From Turbatrix aceti (lineage: Eukaryota; Nematoda; Chromadorea; Rhabditida; Panagrolaimidae): a stretch of DNA of 64,000 nt. The notes below the pieces were generated by a model, which saw only the letters and a program-made list of their open reading frames with translations, was not told where the DNA came from and searched no databases. Location: NCBI GenBank assembly GCA_963969345.1, contig OZ017770.1:1993246-2057245 (forward strand), in the 5' to 3' direction. A program made the translations under genes and the position numbers. This document shows positions 14,961 through 27,275 of this stretch, piece after piece (position 1 is the stretch's first letter; each line of letters begins with the position of its first letter).

Positions 14961-17900
14961 ATGTCCACGCATTCCAACCTGATGAGCCCTGGCAACGTTC
15001 TCGTGCAGTTCCTGCAGGTTAGTTTTTTTTGACGTGACAAAAACGTGCTGCATTACGTGATTCGGGGCGTTTTTGTCATTGACCTTTGAGTGTCGGAACA
15101 CACATTTACCCCGGCAGTCTTCCTTCTTGCACACACATGCTGCCCTTCAACCTTTCCACGCACAACGGCCTTCGGGATGACCCCATAAGGAGATAGTGTC
15201 GAGGAAACACTAAGTGTCTCCGACTGGTCCGAACCACCCAACCGGTCGTCACACAGGTTATGAAGGGCGAGGTCAATGAGTAGAAGGGATAGAAGGGGCT
15301 GCTGCGCAGCCAGCAGTCCGCCGGCGGCTGGCTGGCTGGTCGCCGCGCGAACTGACAACGGCTGGCTGCAAGCCTGAGTTCTATACTTGTTTAAGGGTCA
15401 CCCGCGCTCTAAACACTAATCTGCTACCTGTACTCTTGCCTGCAGACAGCATAGCCGGTTGATTTTTGAAATCCTAGGCCAGCTTAACTTAATGGGTGTT
15501 TCTATTTCAACTGAACTCATTACCACACACCTGTGGTCATGGTCATGCGCACAAGTGCGACTGTCTTTTTCAAATTACACTCTCTAACCCCTATAGCTTG
15601 ACCAATTTAACAGAAAAAAAACGGATTGCTGATTTAAGTTTTCTTTTTTATCGCCGCTTTAACCCGACTTATGACCTGCTTGACAGACTGATCCCACCGA
15701 CGCTCTCTTTTCCGTCCCTTCACTTTGTTTCACCAAAAACACTTAATCAAGTCAAAGGAAAAAATTTCGGATGCCCTTAAAACTTTTATCTTTGTTTTGA
15801 ACCACGCCCCAGGAGGTCGCCCGACACTGCGCCCGTTTCAGCCAGCTGGTGACAGGGGTCGCGTCGGTGCGGCGTGCATGTGTCGTCAAAAGGTCGACTT
15901 TGCGATTGACCTCATCGGAAACGCCATTCGACGACTGCCACGAGCATGACCTAGGCGCATGTTTCTTCTGTCTCTTTCCTATCCTGCGAGCGTCGGACCC
16001 GCTCTCTGGTGTAACCCCCAACACGCAACCGACTCGTCTATTTCTTTCTATTAATATTTTTCGAAATTTTCTTATTACCTTTGTACACTTGCAAGTCTTA
16101 TGCTGACGTTACTTGGTCTGCAGAAAGAGCTAGCAATCTTACAAATGCTTATTAGTTGCCTAAATCTATCCAGAAAAGAACTTTTAGGGGGTCGAAAACT
16201 GAAAATATCCAAAGTAATATTTGACATTCCTTATCACCCGCCAGCCACCTGTTGACCTATTATTTTTTGTTGAATAATAATTTTTGACTAAACAACTTTT
16301 TTTACAGGCCGCATCTGCAAACACAGCTCTCTTCTCACAGTACCCCCATCTCTCGGTACATCACCTCCACGACAGTGGTGCCACAACGCCTGGTAGTCAG
16401 TTGGGCTTGCCCCAAATACCGCCTGGATATCCATCGTTTGCGGCGGGCGGACAAGTAGGAAGCCAGGTTCGTTGTTGTTGTTGTTTTTTCTTTATACCAT
16501 AATTTTTTCTTGTTTATCCCTATTTTTACTGGTTATTGGTCAACTTTATTTTTTATGCTTATTTGTGTTCTTCTTTGGGATTATTTTTTTTCATTTTTTC
16601 CGTGTTGTGTGGTACTATATATTTATACGAACTTTGACCCTGACAGGTACTGTAGGACAGGGGCACAACATGCCTTCAGACAGCCAAGGACAACCGCACT
16701 CTTCGAACTTGTTTTTGTGTGTATAACCTCTGGAGGTCGTTTCTTCACTACCTAACTTAAGGGAGCTTTTACAAGCGTTCACAGTCATCTTTTTTTGTCT
16801 AATCTAGAAAATAGCAGCCTTGCGGTTTTTTCAAGGATAAAAACGGACGATCTAAACTTAGTTTCACCTCGTGTTCTTTTTTTCTGTCTTGTTGTGGTAT
16901 CTTGAAGCTTTTTTATCCTCTTCTTTTAGAGGGTACGGTTTGTCGACAATGACACTGACCTTGACTACTTTGACTAACTAACACTCAGGTGCCAACAACG
17001 CTTTTTTTTTGTTTTTTTTAATATCGTTTTCACACCGCTCCGCATGACCTACTCATTTTGTGAAAAAACCGCAGTTCATCATTCAGATTCGTAAAACTCC
17101 GTGGTATTGATCGTAGTATATTAGTCGTATATGAAATTTTATTTTGCAAAAAAAAACCTTGCTATTATGGCACATGTGTCGTCGCCGAAATGACCGCAGC
17201 TGGAGGTGATTGAGCACTGTGAGTGGTCAGCTGCGAGACTGAGGGACAGGGCATAAAAAAGAACTGAGGTTTTTCTATTCTTGTAATACTACATCCCGAC
17301 GGGTGTAAGGTCTAGGTCGCGAAGGTAGGGTCCCTCAAAAAGCATCAGGAAGTCGACGGCGTCGTAATCAATGACTCGACAGAGGAGAAGGGGGGGGGAC
17401 CAGGCCAAAGGCCTCGTTACCATTTGACTGCTTATTCTTCGGGAATTCATTTCAAATGCACGGCCAGACATTAGGATGCCTTTTGCCGTTGCAAGCGGAC
17501 CCCTTTCAAAGGCAGAGGTCATCTTGCTTTCTTGACGGCAGTTGCGGTGGTCCCCCGCGGCGGAGTGCACTCGAGTGTAATTGCTTGTGTCTTCAAAAGC
17601 GTCAAACACTGCTCTAGTGAAAAAGGTCATTAAAGGGATAACCCCATAATGCCCTTTGAGAATCATGACATCCTTCTCTGTTACTCTCCCTCCCTTTCCG
17701 CCTGCTCCCCCCAAAATAGGATAGGATAACCGAACCGGCAGCTTTTTGATTCTTCTCACTTTTGTCTTCCGACTTTGATTTTACCTCTAAAGGCGTGTAA
17801 AGATGTCTGGGACCGAGGGTGGTTGTGTGACAGTTGGTCGATCGCAACCAGGGATGAGTGTGTTCATCTGAAGGCCATTTCGAGCTGTTCTTGCATGAAA

Positions 17901-20900
17901 CGACCCGCAACATTTGCCGCGCCACTGTCCAGCCCCAGCTGCATGGTTGACGGCTGGCTGGTGGCCGGTGGCGATTTGGGGGTCTTGCCTGCCTGCCCTT
18001 CGCCCGCTTGTCAGCAAGGTCCGGTCGTTCGTCGTTCGTCGTTGCCTCATTCCTCTTTTTGCCCTTGTTGAAATCGAGGCTGACGAAAACCTTTGTTGCT
18101 TGAACATTTGTTTATTTGGTCGATTTTCACTTTTATTTAAAACTCATTTGATGAGAGAGAAAAAAATTGGTTGTTGAACGTATGTATGTATCGGGAACGG
18201 TGGTGCTCCGTCGATTGGTCATCATCCCTGACGTTCCTTCATATCCACGACCGCCGGCAGACAGAGATGAGGGGCTCTTTGTACACGTCCAGACCATTTG
18301 CTTTCCCTCCGCCGTTATCGATATGCATGAGTGGGTTGGTCACACGGCGTACAACGCGTTTGAATCAAATGGCACAAAAGCTAATACTTTTTGCAACCAA
18401 AACTCGTATATACACGTTGTCCAAATCCTGGTTACTGGGTCGTATCTGTTTTCATGGCATTTTTGGCCACAAAAATAGGATGAAGCGAGGTTACTGGGCC
18501 CTTCCGTACATATGTGGACAACGGTCATTCTCTCTTCATTTTCAACAAAAGTCATTTGAGCCGTCGTAACGACCACCAGCTCGCCGCCCTGCTCGGGGTT
18601 CGTTTGGATTTAAACTCAGCGGGGCTCGTTTCTTCACCCGTCACCCGTTGTCTTTTTCATAATATAAAAATACGAAAAGGAGAGGGGGGCATATTGCTCA
18701 CGGCGGCCGTTGTTGGCCTTTCATTTTTATTTTGAATCCGTAACGCTGGCAACACGTTTTTCGCTAATCTCTGTCTCCTCCATCATACCCTTGGCCAGTC
18801 AGTGGTTTGTGTGTCACAAAGTTTGCCGTCGCCCTCTTGACGACGCGGTAGCGGTCAGTTGGCTGGCCCGGCGAGCGCCAGCGGTAGCGGCTATTCATAA
18901 TAGCTTTGCGCTGCCGCCGCTGGCAGTTAGTAGTGGCCGACCACCCCCCCCCCCCCTTCTCTCCTTTGCACAGACCAGGAGTGGGGAAAGAGCGACAGCC
19001 AGCCAAGGCCGCTGGTCATCCAAGCTCGAGCCAGTTGCCAGCCGCGGCTGTCGCTTGCATAACAGCCATTTCAGCTGTCTTAGTATCCAAGGCATTAGCC
19101 TTTTCGCCTCTAAAAAGTGTTTCCGTAACAGGGTTGTGACCCGCTTGCGACTAATCGGGACCCCCCTCTCTCCTGTTCGATGTGTACAACTATTTATACC
19201 TACTGTTTTAAAAATTCACAAACGCTGCCATGACTGGCGAAGTAAGTAGGCGTCGATTGTCTTCTGTCTTAGCGTCTGGTCGACTGCATTGCGTGGTTGG
19301 TGCGGTGCCTCCCAGCTGACCCACTCGTTCATAATCAGTTTAGGCACGTGCCACAGGATTTGCAGCGCTCTTTTCCCCATTCGGGTCAGTGGCAACGCAT
19401 TTTTCCGAAAAAAAAAGATGGCCAACTGGCAATGATTGCGTTGTGCTCTACTCTGCCTTGCACATTTTTCGCTAATTTGCATAACCGCCAGAGTTGACCG
19501 GGACACTCTACCTCATTTGACAGCGCTGCAGGCTCTCTTTTCCTTGCCCCCACGCTTATGCTCAGGTTTTCATTTTGTCGAATATCAGTCATACACAGTT
19601 GTGGTCACGGCCTCGGGCTTTGTCGTTGCAAATTTTGATAGTGCATATTTGAATCACCCACCTTTGTGTCATGCCGCTACGTCTCCGCCACCGGGGTCCT
19701 TGAGAGCTTGGTTTGACATCGTTTTTTTCCCTGTGGCCAAAATTTGTACGTCGTACTATGCGTGCTGACGTTGCCGCTTGAAACGCCTTTTTTCGTGTTT
19801 TCTCGCTTGACCTTTTCACAGGGCGAGAATGGTGCTTTTGCTATCAATGCAATCGTAACGCTTGTTTGTTGTTCGTTCACGCTTTAAATTTTGATCAATT
19901 CAGTCCTCTTCTCAATTACAGCAATGTGACCTTTTTTATATTCCTTCATTTTTTACGATTCTGTCAAAAAATAATTCTGTCGTGGTTTCAGCTAATGTCT
20001 CAGTTCGGACTCGGTTCACAAGGCGGAAGTCCAGGCCTGAACTTCAATGTATCTGAGTCTGCGCATTCTACGGGTCTCTTGTCAGTCAATTCATCCAAGG
20101 ATAGCTGTTTCGAGCTCTGTGTCGTGTAAGTTCTTTATCATCTACGATCACAATCAGTTAATTTTTTAATTTTGTGTTTCAGATGCGGTGATAAAGCTAG
20201 TGGACGGCATTACGGTTCGTTGATTTTTCATTCTCTTCCGTGTTTGCAAATAAACTCAATGGGTTTTCAGGAGCACAAAGTTGCGAAGGGTGCAAAGGCT
20301 TTTTCAAACGAAGCATTCGGAAACAGGTAAGCGTTGATTACGTGCATATTGTAGCATTTTTTACTTGAACTTATGCGAACACATTTATTGATATTCTTTT
20401 TTTAGAATCAATTTCAAGTCGGATACATCTGCCGAGGAACAAAGGATTGCCCTGTAACAAAGTTTCACCGAAATAGATGCCAGTATTGTCGGTTAAAAAA
20501 ATGCATTGCAATGGGCATGAAAAGCGAATGTAAGTTTTCTTTTGACCTGACAAATATGAAAATATCTATTTACGTTGTGATTCATTTTTTCAGCAGTACA
20601 AGCTGAGCGAAAGCCAATGATATCGTCGCTAAGGGACAGAGACGGCATGTCGTCTCAGATGAGGAATTGCCCTACCGACAGCAGCTCTACTATTGCCGAT
20701 GGCAGCAGTCCGACGTCAATGACTGATTTCAAATTTTCGGTATGATGACTTGTCTTTGAGAAAATTTTATGCATAATTATGTGCTTACAGGCTGAAACAA
20801 TCTCAGCAATGTCCGAAGGCAGGAACTCGAGTCCGGCGTCTCTGGTGCAACAAAGACCACCCAGTACGTCGCTCAACCTCCACTGCAAGCGAGAACACGG

Positions 20901-22109
20901 TGATGCTGATTCCGGCGTTGATATGTCCATAAACACGGCTCTCACGAACGTTTCATCGACGTCACCTACAACTTCTGCAAGCGGAATTGACGTGACCACT
21001 ACCGACGACGATGTCGTCATTCCGCCTCCAATTGGTCCCATACTTCTTGCCAGCAACGTTGATTTCACGCTTCCAATACCTCCACTCGTTGATGAAGACC
21101 TCGGAAATACGATTCAGTTTATGTGTGAGGCTGCAAGCAGACTACTCTTTCTCTCGGTTCACTGGATAAAAAATGTGCCTGCATTGTCGCAAAAGTAAGT
21201 TGGTACTCTATCTTGACTGCAGTCATCTGAGCTGTCAGGATATCGCCAATAATGCATTTATTTTCAGAACTATTCCCTTTGGTGCCACGATGAAAGTCAA
21301 GTGGTGTGACGTCTTTGTACTAGGTCTTTTACAATGCGCACCTGATTTTAACCTCACCAACATTCTCCTCGCCATGAATACACACCTCGAAACTTGTGTC
21401 CGATATGGTACGTTGTAAATGAGTGCAATTTTACGATTGATCAATGTTTACTTTTTCAGGTCGTCTGCAAACAGACAAATATGACGAAGTTAATGATCAA
21501 ATCAAAAAGTTAGTGCATCTTGCCGATAAGGCGTCTGAGCTGAAACTTTCTCCGACTGAATTTGCCTATCTCAAGATAATTGCATTTTCGTCGTCTGGTC
21601 AGTTTAAATGCAAAATAGCCACACATTTTACCCTTGCAAAATTATATTTAGACATGGTAGAGCTGGTGCAACGATCGCAGTATAAGCATGTCAACAGGGC
21701 AGCTTGTCGGGAGCTCTTTGAACACATTCTCGTGAATACGCAGCGAAACATGGATGACACACTCTCCGATCATGATACTCACTCGACAGCGACTACGTCA
21801 TCACCCGGTAGCCATCATAGCGCAAATCAAGATGATCGGCATACCACTTCGTCGGAATGCAATCATTCTGAAAGCGGGGGAAATCTTCTTGCCGTTGAAC
21901 GATACACACAGCTACTACAACTCTTGCCCTGCCTTCGCTGGTTTAAGCAGCCTATTCTTGTCGAAATATTTTTCAGTGGTCTTATTGGCAATCTGTCAAT
22001 TGAAACTGTCATGCCTTTCATCCTCAGCACAAATATCATGCCCATATTTGAGAAGAACAATGCTGCTGATACTCAGACGTCGGTATCTGGCATGATGATG
22101 TCTATGTAG
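14961..22109 (+). CDS. NR2C: Nuclear receptor, TR2/TR4 (NR2C/D, DHR78, NHR-41-like)
   Basis: Eleven exons: 14961-15017, 16308-16466, 19992-20125, 20183-20214, 20271-20326, 20406-20529, 20594-20739, 20791-21194, 21268-21407, 21460-21597, 21652-22109; 615 aa. It is a ligand-class transcription factor. The DNA-binding domain (about 115-185) has both zinc modules: [14 protein letters not shown], the P-box [11 protein letters not shown], then [19 protein letters not shown]. It is followed by the T-box-like VQAERKP typical of TR2/TR4. The ligand-binding domain (about 340-600) keeps the FxLLxxCxxDFxL-type and [10 protein letters not shown] helices. Ser/Thr-rich linkers lie on both sides, and the C-terminus lacks an obvious AF-2 helix. 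Introns 1 (1.3 kb) and 2 (3.5 kb) are long and probably regulatory. The last intron (54 bp) is in frame, so its removal is a judgement. Confidence 0.92.
15018..16307 (+). other. First intron of the nuclear receptor gene
   Basis: A 1.29-kb intron with GTTAGT donor and TTTTTACAG acceptor. No conserved exon was recognised inside it. It is far longer than the roughly 50-bp norm of the window, which fits a regulatory intron. Confidence 0.6.
16467..19991 (+). other. Second intron of the nuclear receptor gene
   Basis: A 3.5-kb intron with donor GTTCGT and acceptor GTGGTTTCAG, containing homopolymer C and G runs (C run near 18945-18956). No nested gene is recognised on either strand. It may contain alternative promoters for receptor isoforms that begin at exon 3, whose first in-frame ATG is the second codon of that exon (19995). 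Confidence 0.55.
21598..21651 (+). other. Candidate 54-bp in-frame intron in the receptor LBD
   Basis: The stretch begins GTCAGT and ends TTATATTTAG, is AT-rich and exactly 54 nt long. It has no stop in frame, so the exon can be read through with 18 extra codons. Border quality and size match the other introns, so I removed it. Retention would insert 18 residues in the ligand-binding domain. Confidence 0.6.
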
Positions 22110-22953
22110 AGGAAGACAAAATCCCGTTGTTGTTTTTTTTGCCCGTTCGTTGTTGCCTGAACCACCTTGTCAATCCTTTCTTCTGAGGAAAGACGTGCCG
22201 CGCTTTCAATTTTTTTCGCCTTTTATAAATTTCATTCTTTTTCTCACAACAAAAAACCTTTCATTCGGTGATCTACATTTTTATCCGCGTCTTTCAACCC
22301 CCAAATTGTATTGCCGGCTTTTCGCTCTCCCGGTTACCATACATCTACCATTTCTTTCAGTTTATTATTTTAGGGTTTACGATAGTTTTGACAAAATTTC
22401 ACGCCTACCGCAAATGTCCATTTTCTTTCTATCCTTTTGTCCAACAGATAGCACGCTAGAGCCCTCAAATCATCTTTCCGCACACCTTGTTCTTTCACAA
22501 CCCATCTCTATCGGTACCTTGTGCAACAACTTTTAAGACCTACCTCTCCACTGATTTACCTTCTGTCAAAAATAGTTACACATTTATGTAAAAAACAATT
22601 AAAAAAATTTGATCACATCACAAAATATTTTTAATCCAGTCGTCTTTGGGGTGCAAAAATTAAATTTTGATTTTTGTAACCGTTCCTCCAAGTTGTGCTG
22701 TTTCCTGTGTTTATATATTTTTGATTATTTGATCTATCAAACAACAATCGGTATTTGTTTTTTCCTTGTTCAACATTGGATTCCTTGTTCGCAAAGCTTC
22801 TTTTATTTACAACTTTTTATTCTAAATTTTTTGCCAACCTAGCCTAGCTGATAGGTCACAACAGTTTCTCTCCCCTGCCCTCCCCCGTTGTCTTTTTTTG
22901 TCCTATTGTCAAAGTAATATCACTACCATCATCACCATCTCCAATTATTACCC

Positions 22954-23034
22954 ACTACTGTCATGTCTTATTAGCTTATTCGTTGGCATTTTTTTATAAA
23001 CTATATATTATGTGTTGTGCAATAGCTAAAATAA
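22954..23034 (+). repeat. Diverged direct repeat, copy 1
   Basis: Shares a block with 24190-24272: TACTGTCATGTCTTATTA and, about 60 bp later, CTAAAATAAT, with matching words in between. The pair looks like an old intergenic duplication or old repeat family. Boundaries are approximate. Confidence 0.5.
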
Positions 23035-24189
23035 TCGAGACGTTTGCATTCGGTTCATTTTACAAATCTTTGTTTTTATTTTTTCCCTGTCTTGGTATAT
23101 AATATTTAACAACATTTGTTTATTGTGTGTCTGGTTCAGATCATTATGCATGAGTCATTACGACTTAAAAAGATAAATTTGAAGGTAAATTAGTATGTAA
23201 GGGGTAAAAACAGTTGATTTATTACAAGTTCCGCCAGACATGCGAAAAAAAGGAAACCTAAAAATAATGGAATTAAAAAATAAAGATTAAAGAATGCCGA
23301 CGGAAAAAAAGAGTGCGTGAGTAAGATAAATTGTTTCAGGTTGAAAGTTGAGATCTCACGGAACAATTAAAAAAATGTGTTTTTTTGTATTTAATGAAAC
23401 TGAGATATGAAACTGAGTTTGCACATCTGAGTGAAAGATGAACAGAAAAAATATGATAAAATGACGTATGAAACCATCAGTATCAATTGAAACCAATTTC
23501 TTTCAAAATTGTCCAAAAATAAAATAATTTATGACGTCAGAATGATATCTTATTTTTTTATCGCTATTTTTGAATATTAAGTAGTACATTGATAGTTTTT
23601 TGTTCACAGTATTGCATTTTTTTGCTTTCAATCAAAACTTTTTGTGTCCGCATTTAATTTAAAAGATATTCCGAAACATATCAGAGCTAAGATATTCAGC
23701 ATTGCAACAAAAATTATTTTTATTGTTCTGCTGTATAAAATGCTACCATGACATTACGAGGGACCGACCTGAAGCCACCTGAAATATATTGCAAGAAAAC
23801 AGAAATACACCGTCAATCCTTAAGCACTTGCTGATAATCAATACCATCTGGGTAAAATGGAAAATACCAGCTGTACTAATGGAAAATAAAGGGCATCGAT
23901 ACCCAAGACTTATGCCCTGAGCCCCCTAAACGACGCCTCCAAAAACAGCAGGCACGAGAAACTCATTCAAGGACGTACAACGCTGCCATTTATACCCTAA
24001 TAATCAGGTTACCTCATGCGTTCCGAGTATCAGAAGGATGTGCCGGTACATCAAAAATCAACACCGCCACATCTATATGTACATTATTGATATCGAAGAG
24101 TACATTTTCCATTTTTTTCAATCCGTTCCACTTTCTTTTCACATGTTTTTTTACCGTCTGAGTAATGTGTCTACCGCGTTTATAACCTC

Positions 24190-24272
24190 GTACTGTCATG
24201 TCTTATTAACTTATTTATTGGTATCTGTGAACCGTATATTAAAATGTTTGGTGTAGGAGTTACTAAAATAAT
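24190..24272 (+). repeat. Diverged direct repeat, copy 2
   Basis: Partner of 22954-23034, 1.2 kb downstream in the same orientation. The same head (ACTGTCATGTCTTATTA) and tail (CTAAAATAAT) words are kept, with substitutions and small indels between. Weaker similarity may extend outward on both sides. Confidence 0.5.
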
Positions 24273-25098
24273 ACATACCTTGGCACGGACATTTTTATAA
24301 ATCTTAGGTTTCCTTGTATGTTCGGTATTCGCTTGGATCGTAAAAAAAGGATTACTGCTGGCCAAAAATAAAGAATTGAAGATAAATGACCCTTGATTAA
24401 ATTCCTGCAAAATTTTGCTTTTCAAAACACAGTAAACAGTGACAAAATATGAACTAAAAATAAATTATTTGTTTCGGGAAATGTTTTTAAAAGCATTTAA
24501 AATTACTTTCACATCATTTTTCAACCAAAAAACATATTTTTGTTGAAATTTTATATATGGGATACTCTCAGTTAGCCGCTCCCACACCCCAATGTTTGAA
24601 AATTTCGTTGTTTAATTAAGAGCTTGTACTCTAATTTTTTACAACGTCTTTTACAGTATGACAATGACAAAAAAAGAGTCATTGAAGAGAAAAAAAACAA
24701 ATTTAATGGCATTCTTCTGTTGACCCTGCAGACACCACTTGGCTCTTCCACGAGCTCAAGCGAACATAGAGATCAAGTTTATTTTTTATCTCTCTGAACG
24801 TTGATTCATTGTTTTTTTCGTAGCCGATGACGAGGAAGCCAATGATGACAGTTTTGGGATGCCACGGCATGTTGTAACTTGGCATTTGACAGGAAATAAA
24901 AAAAATAAATGGCACACTTTGCGCTACTTGAATTACACGGTTTTTATTACATGCCAAGTCGAAAAGGCGTGTCCTGGTGGCCTCGGTTAGTGTAGCAATG
25001 CCGACAAAAAATAATATATTCAGATGAAGTTTACTGATTTCACTTGGTTTTTTTAAACAATTTGTGTTTTTTCTTCTTATTTATTAGCATTGAAACAC

Positions 25099-25136
25099 TT
25101 CCCGAATGCTTGCATGCCAGTGCAAGCATTCGGGAA
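25099..25136. repeat. Perfect 16-bp inverted repeat with 6-nt loop
   Basis: Left arm 25099-25114 (TTCCCGAATGCTTGCA), loop TGCCAG, right arm 25121-25136, the exact reverse complement. It is GC-richer than the surrounding AT-rich DNA. It could fold as a DNA cruciform or RNA hairpin. It is too short for a typical pre-miRNA. Function unknown. Confidence 0.85.
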
Positions 25137-27275
25137 CACCGCTAATAATTTTTGTTTAGTGAATGAGTTTCAAAAATGGCCAATTATAACCCGGCAACTT
25201 CGAAACGCCATAAAAAACTCGAAATATTTTAAAGTCTTCCTTAGACCCTGTTTCGTGCATTTTTGTTACATTTTTTGACCAAAACAACGTCCAATTTGTT
25301 TTCTAGAAGCCGTAGACGAAGTGGAAAGATTAACCTGAAAGTACTTGGCTTTTTAACGCGTTTTCCCCATTCTTCCTCCTTCTAAGAGCAAGGGGCAAGC
25401 TGTTTGTTTCAAGTACGTTTTAAATAAAACGATACGTCAAAATGACTCTTTTTTTAAATATCTATTTCTTCCATGTTATTGTTTTTTCTTGAAGGAAGGG
25501 TGAATACTTTCCTGCATATTGGTCCATTTACTATTTCGTGGCAAAAAGTCGTTGAAAAGGAAGCAAGATTATAATGCTCTTTTTTGGGTGACTAAGTAGT
25601 GATTGGGTTGGGGGTATATAAGCGTTACCAGATTTACTTCCATGTTGTTCTTCCAAACCAATACGTAGAATTGAGGAGTCGAATGAGAAGAGGGGGGAAC
25701 GAGATACCAAAACGAAGTCATTGTTCACGCCTTAACGAAATTGTTGAATTTGATTTGAATCTATTCTTTTTTTCGGTCATTTGTAACTGAGGAGTGAAAT
25801 CGAGTTTTTTTAGCCGAAGCCAATCTTTTTTTTTCACTTTTTGTCGGTTACACGTAATGACGCTTTTTTGTTCCCTGTACTAAGTGCAAGATTTTGAGCT
25901 TTGCATTCGGCTAATTGTTTTGAGAAGCCCTCTTTAACGGCGATGGGGCATTTTTTTTCTATAAATCCAAAAGCAAAGAAGAGTTCCGCCACCGAGGTTT
26001 AAGCGTTCTAGCAGTTGAGTGTGTCCTCATCCCAAATTAATGCACATCCAAAGTTTAAAAATTAAATGTTTTAAAAAATTGTTTGTACATAACGTTAACT
26101 TACGGTCAGCCATTTTTTGTTTATACAAAGCCTGCAAAACATATAAACTTAATATTATAATATTTGCTGGCATTTTTGTAACACGGTTATGCTACTTTTT
26201 CTTACTATCTATCAGAGTCTACGCATGTATGTTTAGATAATTCTGTTTTGAATTTATTGAACCCATGGGTAGCCATTTCTTATCTACTTCGATCCTAAAA
26301 ATGGGTTTTAAGATATACTAATCCGACGTAAAAAACACTGAACGTTTGTTGTAAATTCAATTCCCCTTTCTGTCTCTGTTACGTTATTGAGTACTTTGAA
26401 ACCCAGCCAGAAAAAAAATTCTGTAGACTGATTAATGAAATTTTCGATTCCTTAGCCATGTTCCAGGCTTATATGGAGTTGTTGATTACAGGGATAACCT
26501 CATAGCCTACCCTCCTTCAAAGTAGACAAACATTCAATCCGAGAAATGTGTTTTTTTCTGTATTTTTTTACTCAAGTTGTAAAGTGTGTTTTGAGAAACC
26601 GACCACACACATACACAACACTTGCCACATGATCAGACATGTATTATGGCTATTTTTTCTACGAAAATAGTTCTTGAAACTTTGCCATGGATATATTAAA
26701 TAATAAAGATGCGCCTAAAGGCTTAAAGACCGACCGTTCGGTGAACCAGCATTTATGTTTTGCACTTTGTTATGAACACAACCAGTTGCTTGCTAGAATT
26801 GTGATTTCTGCTAGTTTTTTTTTCAAATGCAGTGCCATGCATGCATCAGCGGGGGAAGCTGTTCAATGAGTTTCTTATTTTCGTTTATGTTTTTTCTCAA
26901 AGTTTACTGTAGGTAAAGGAAGCTATTCACACGCCAAGCTTCAAAGTGAGTTAGTTCCTTGGATCACCCTCTGCTGACTAGCTTAGGCAACAGTTGTCCT
27001 GAGAACCTCAAGTAGTCAGCGGAAATTAACGTGCTTATCTCACACGCCTCCCCTACTGGCAGGTTCATCGGATTCGAAGACGTAGTATGTATATATATCT
27101 ATATATCATCCCTACGTTGATGCCACTACGCTAATATGAACACTGAAAAATGTTCAGATGTATATTTGTCATGTATTTTTTTCTTGAGCTGGCGTTTAGA
27201 AATTGTAATTCATTGGTGCCGATTTGTAATGGGTTACAAAGAACATAAATTATTATCAAGTTTATTTTTTTCAGA

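Larger units (their letters stand above)
22110..27275. other. AT-rich gene-free region between receptor and GPCR
   Basis: It starts with the receptor 3' UTR and is otherwise AT-rich, with many homopolymer T/A runs. I found no exon with family similarity on either strand. It contains a pair of diverged repeats (near 22954 and 24190) and a perfect 16-bp hairpin (25099-25136), listed separately. Confidence 0.55.
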
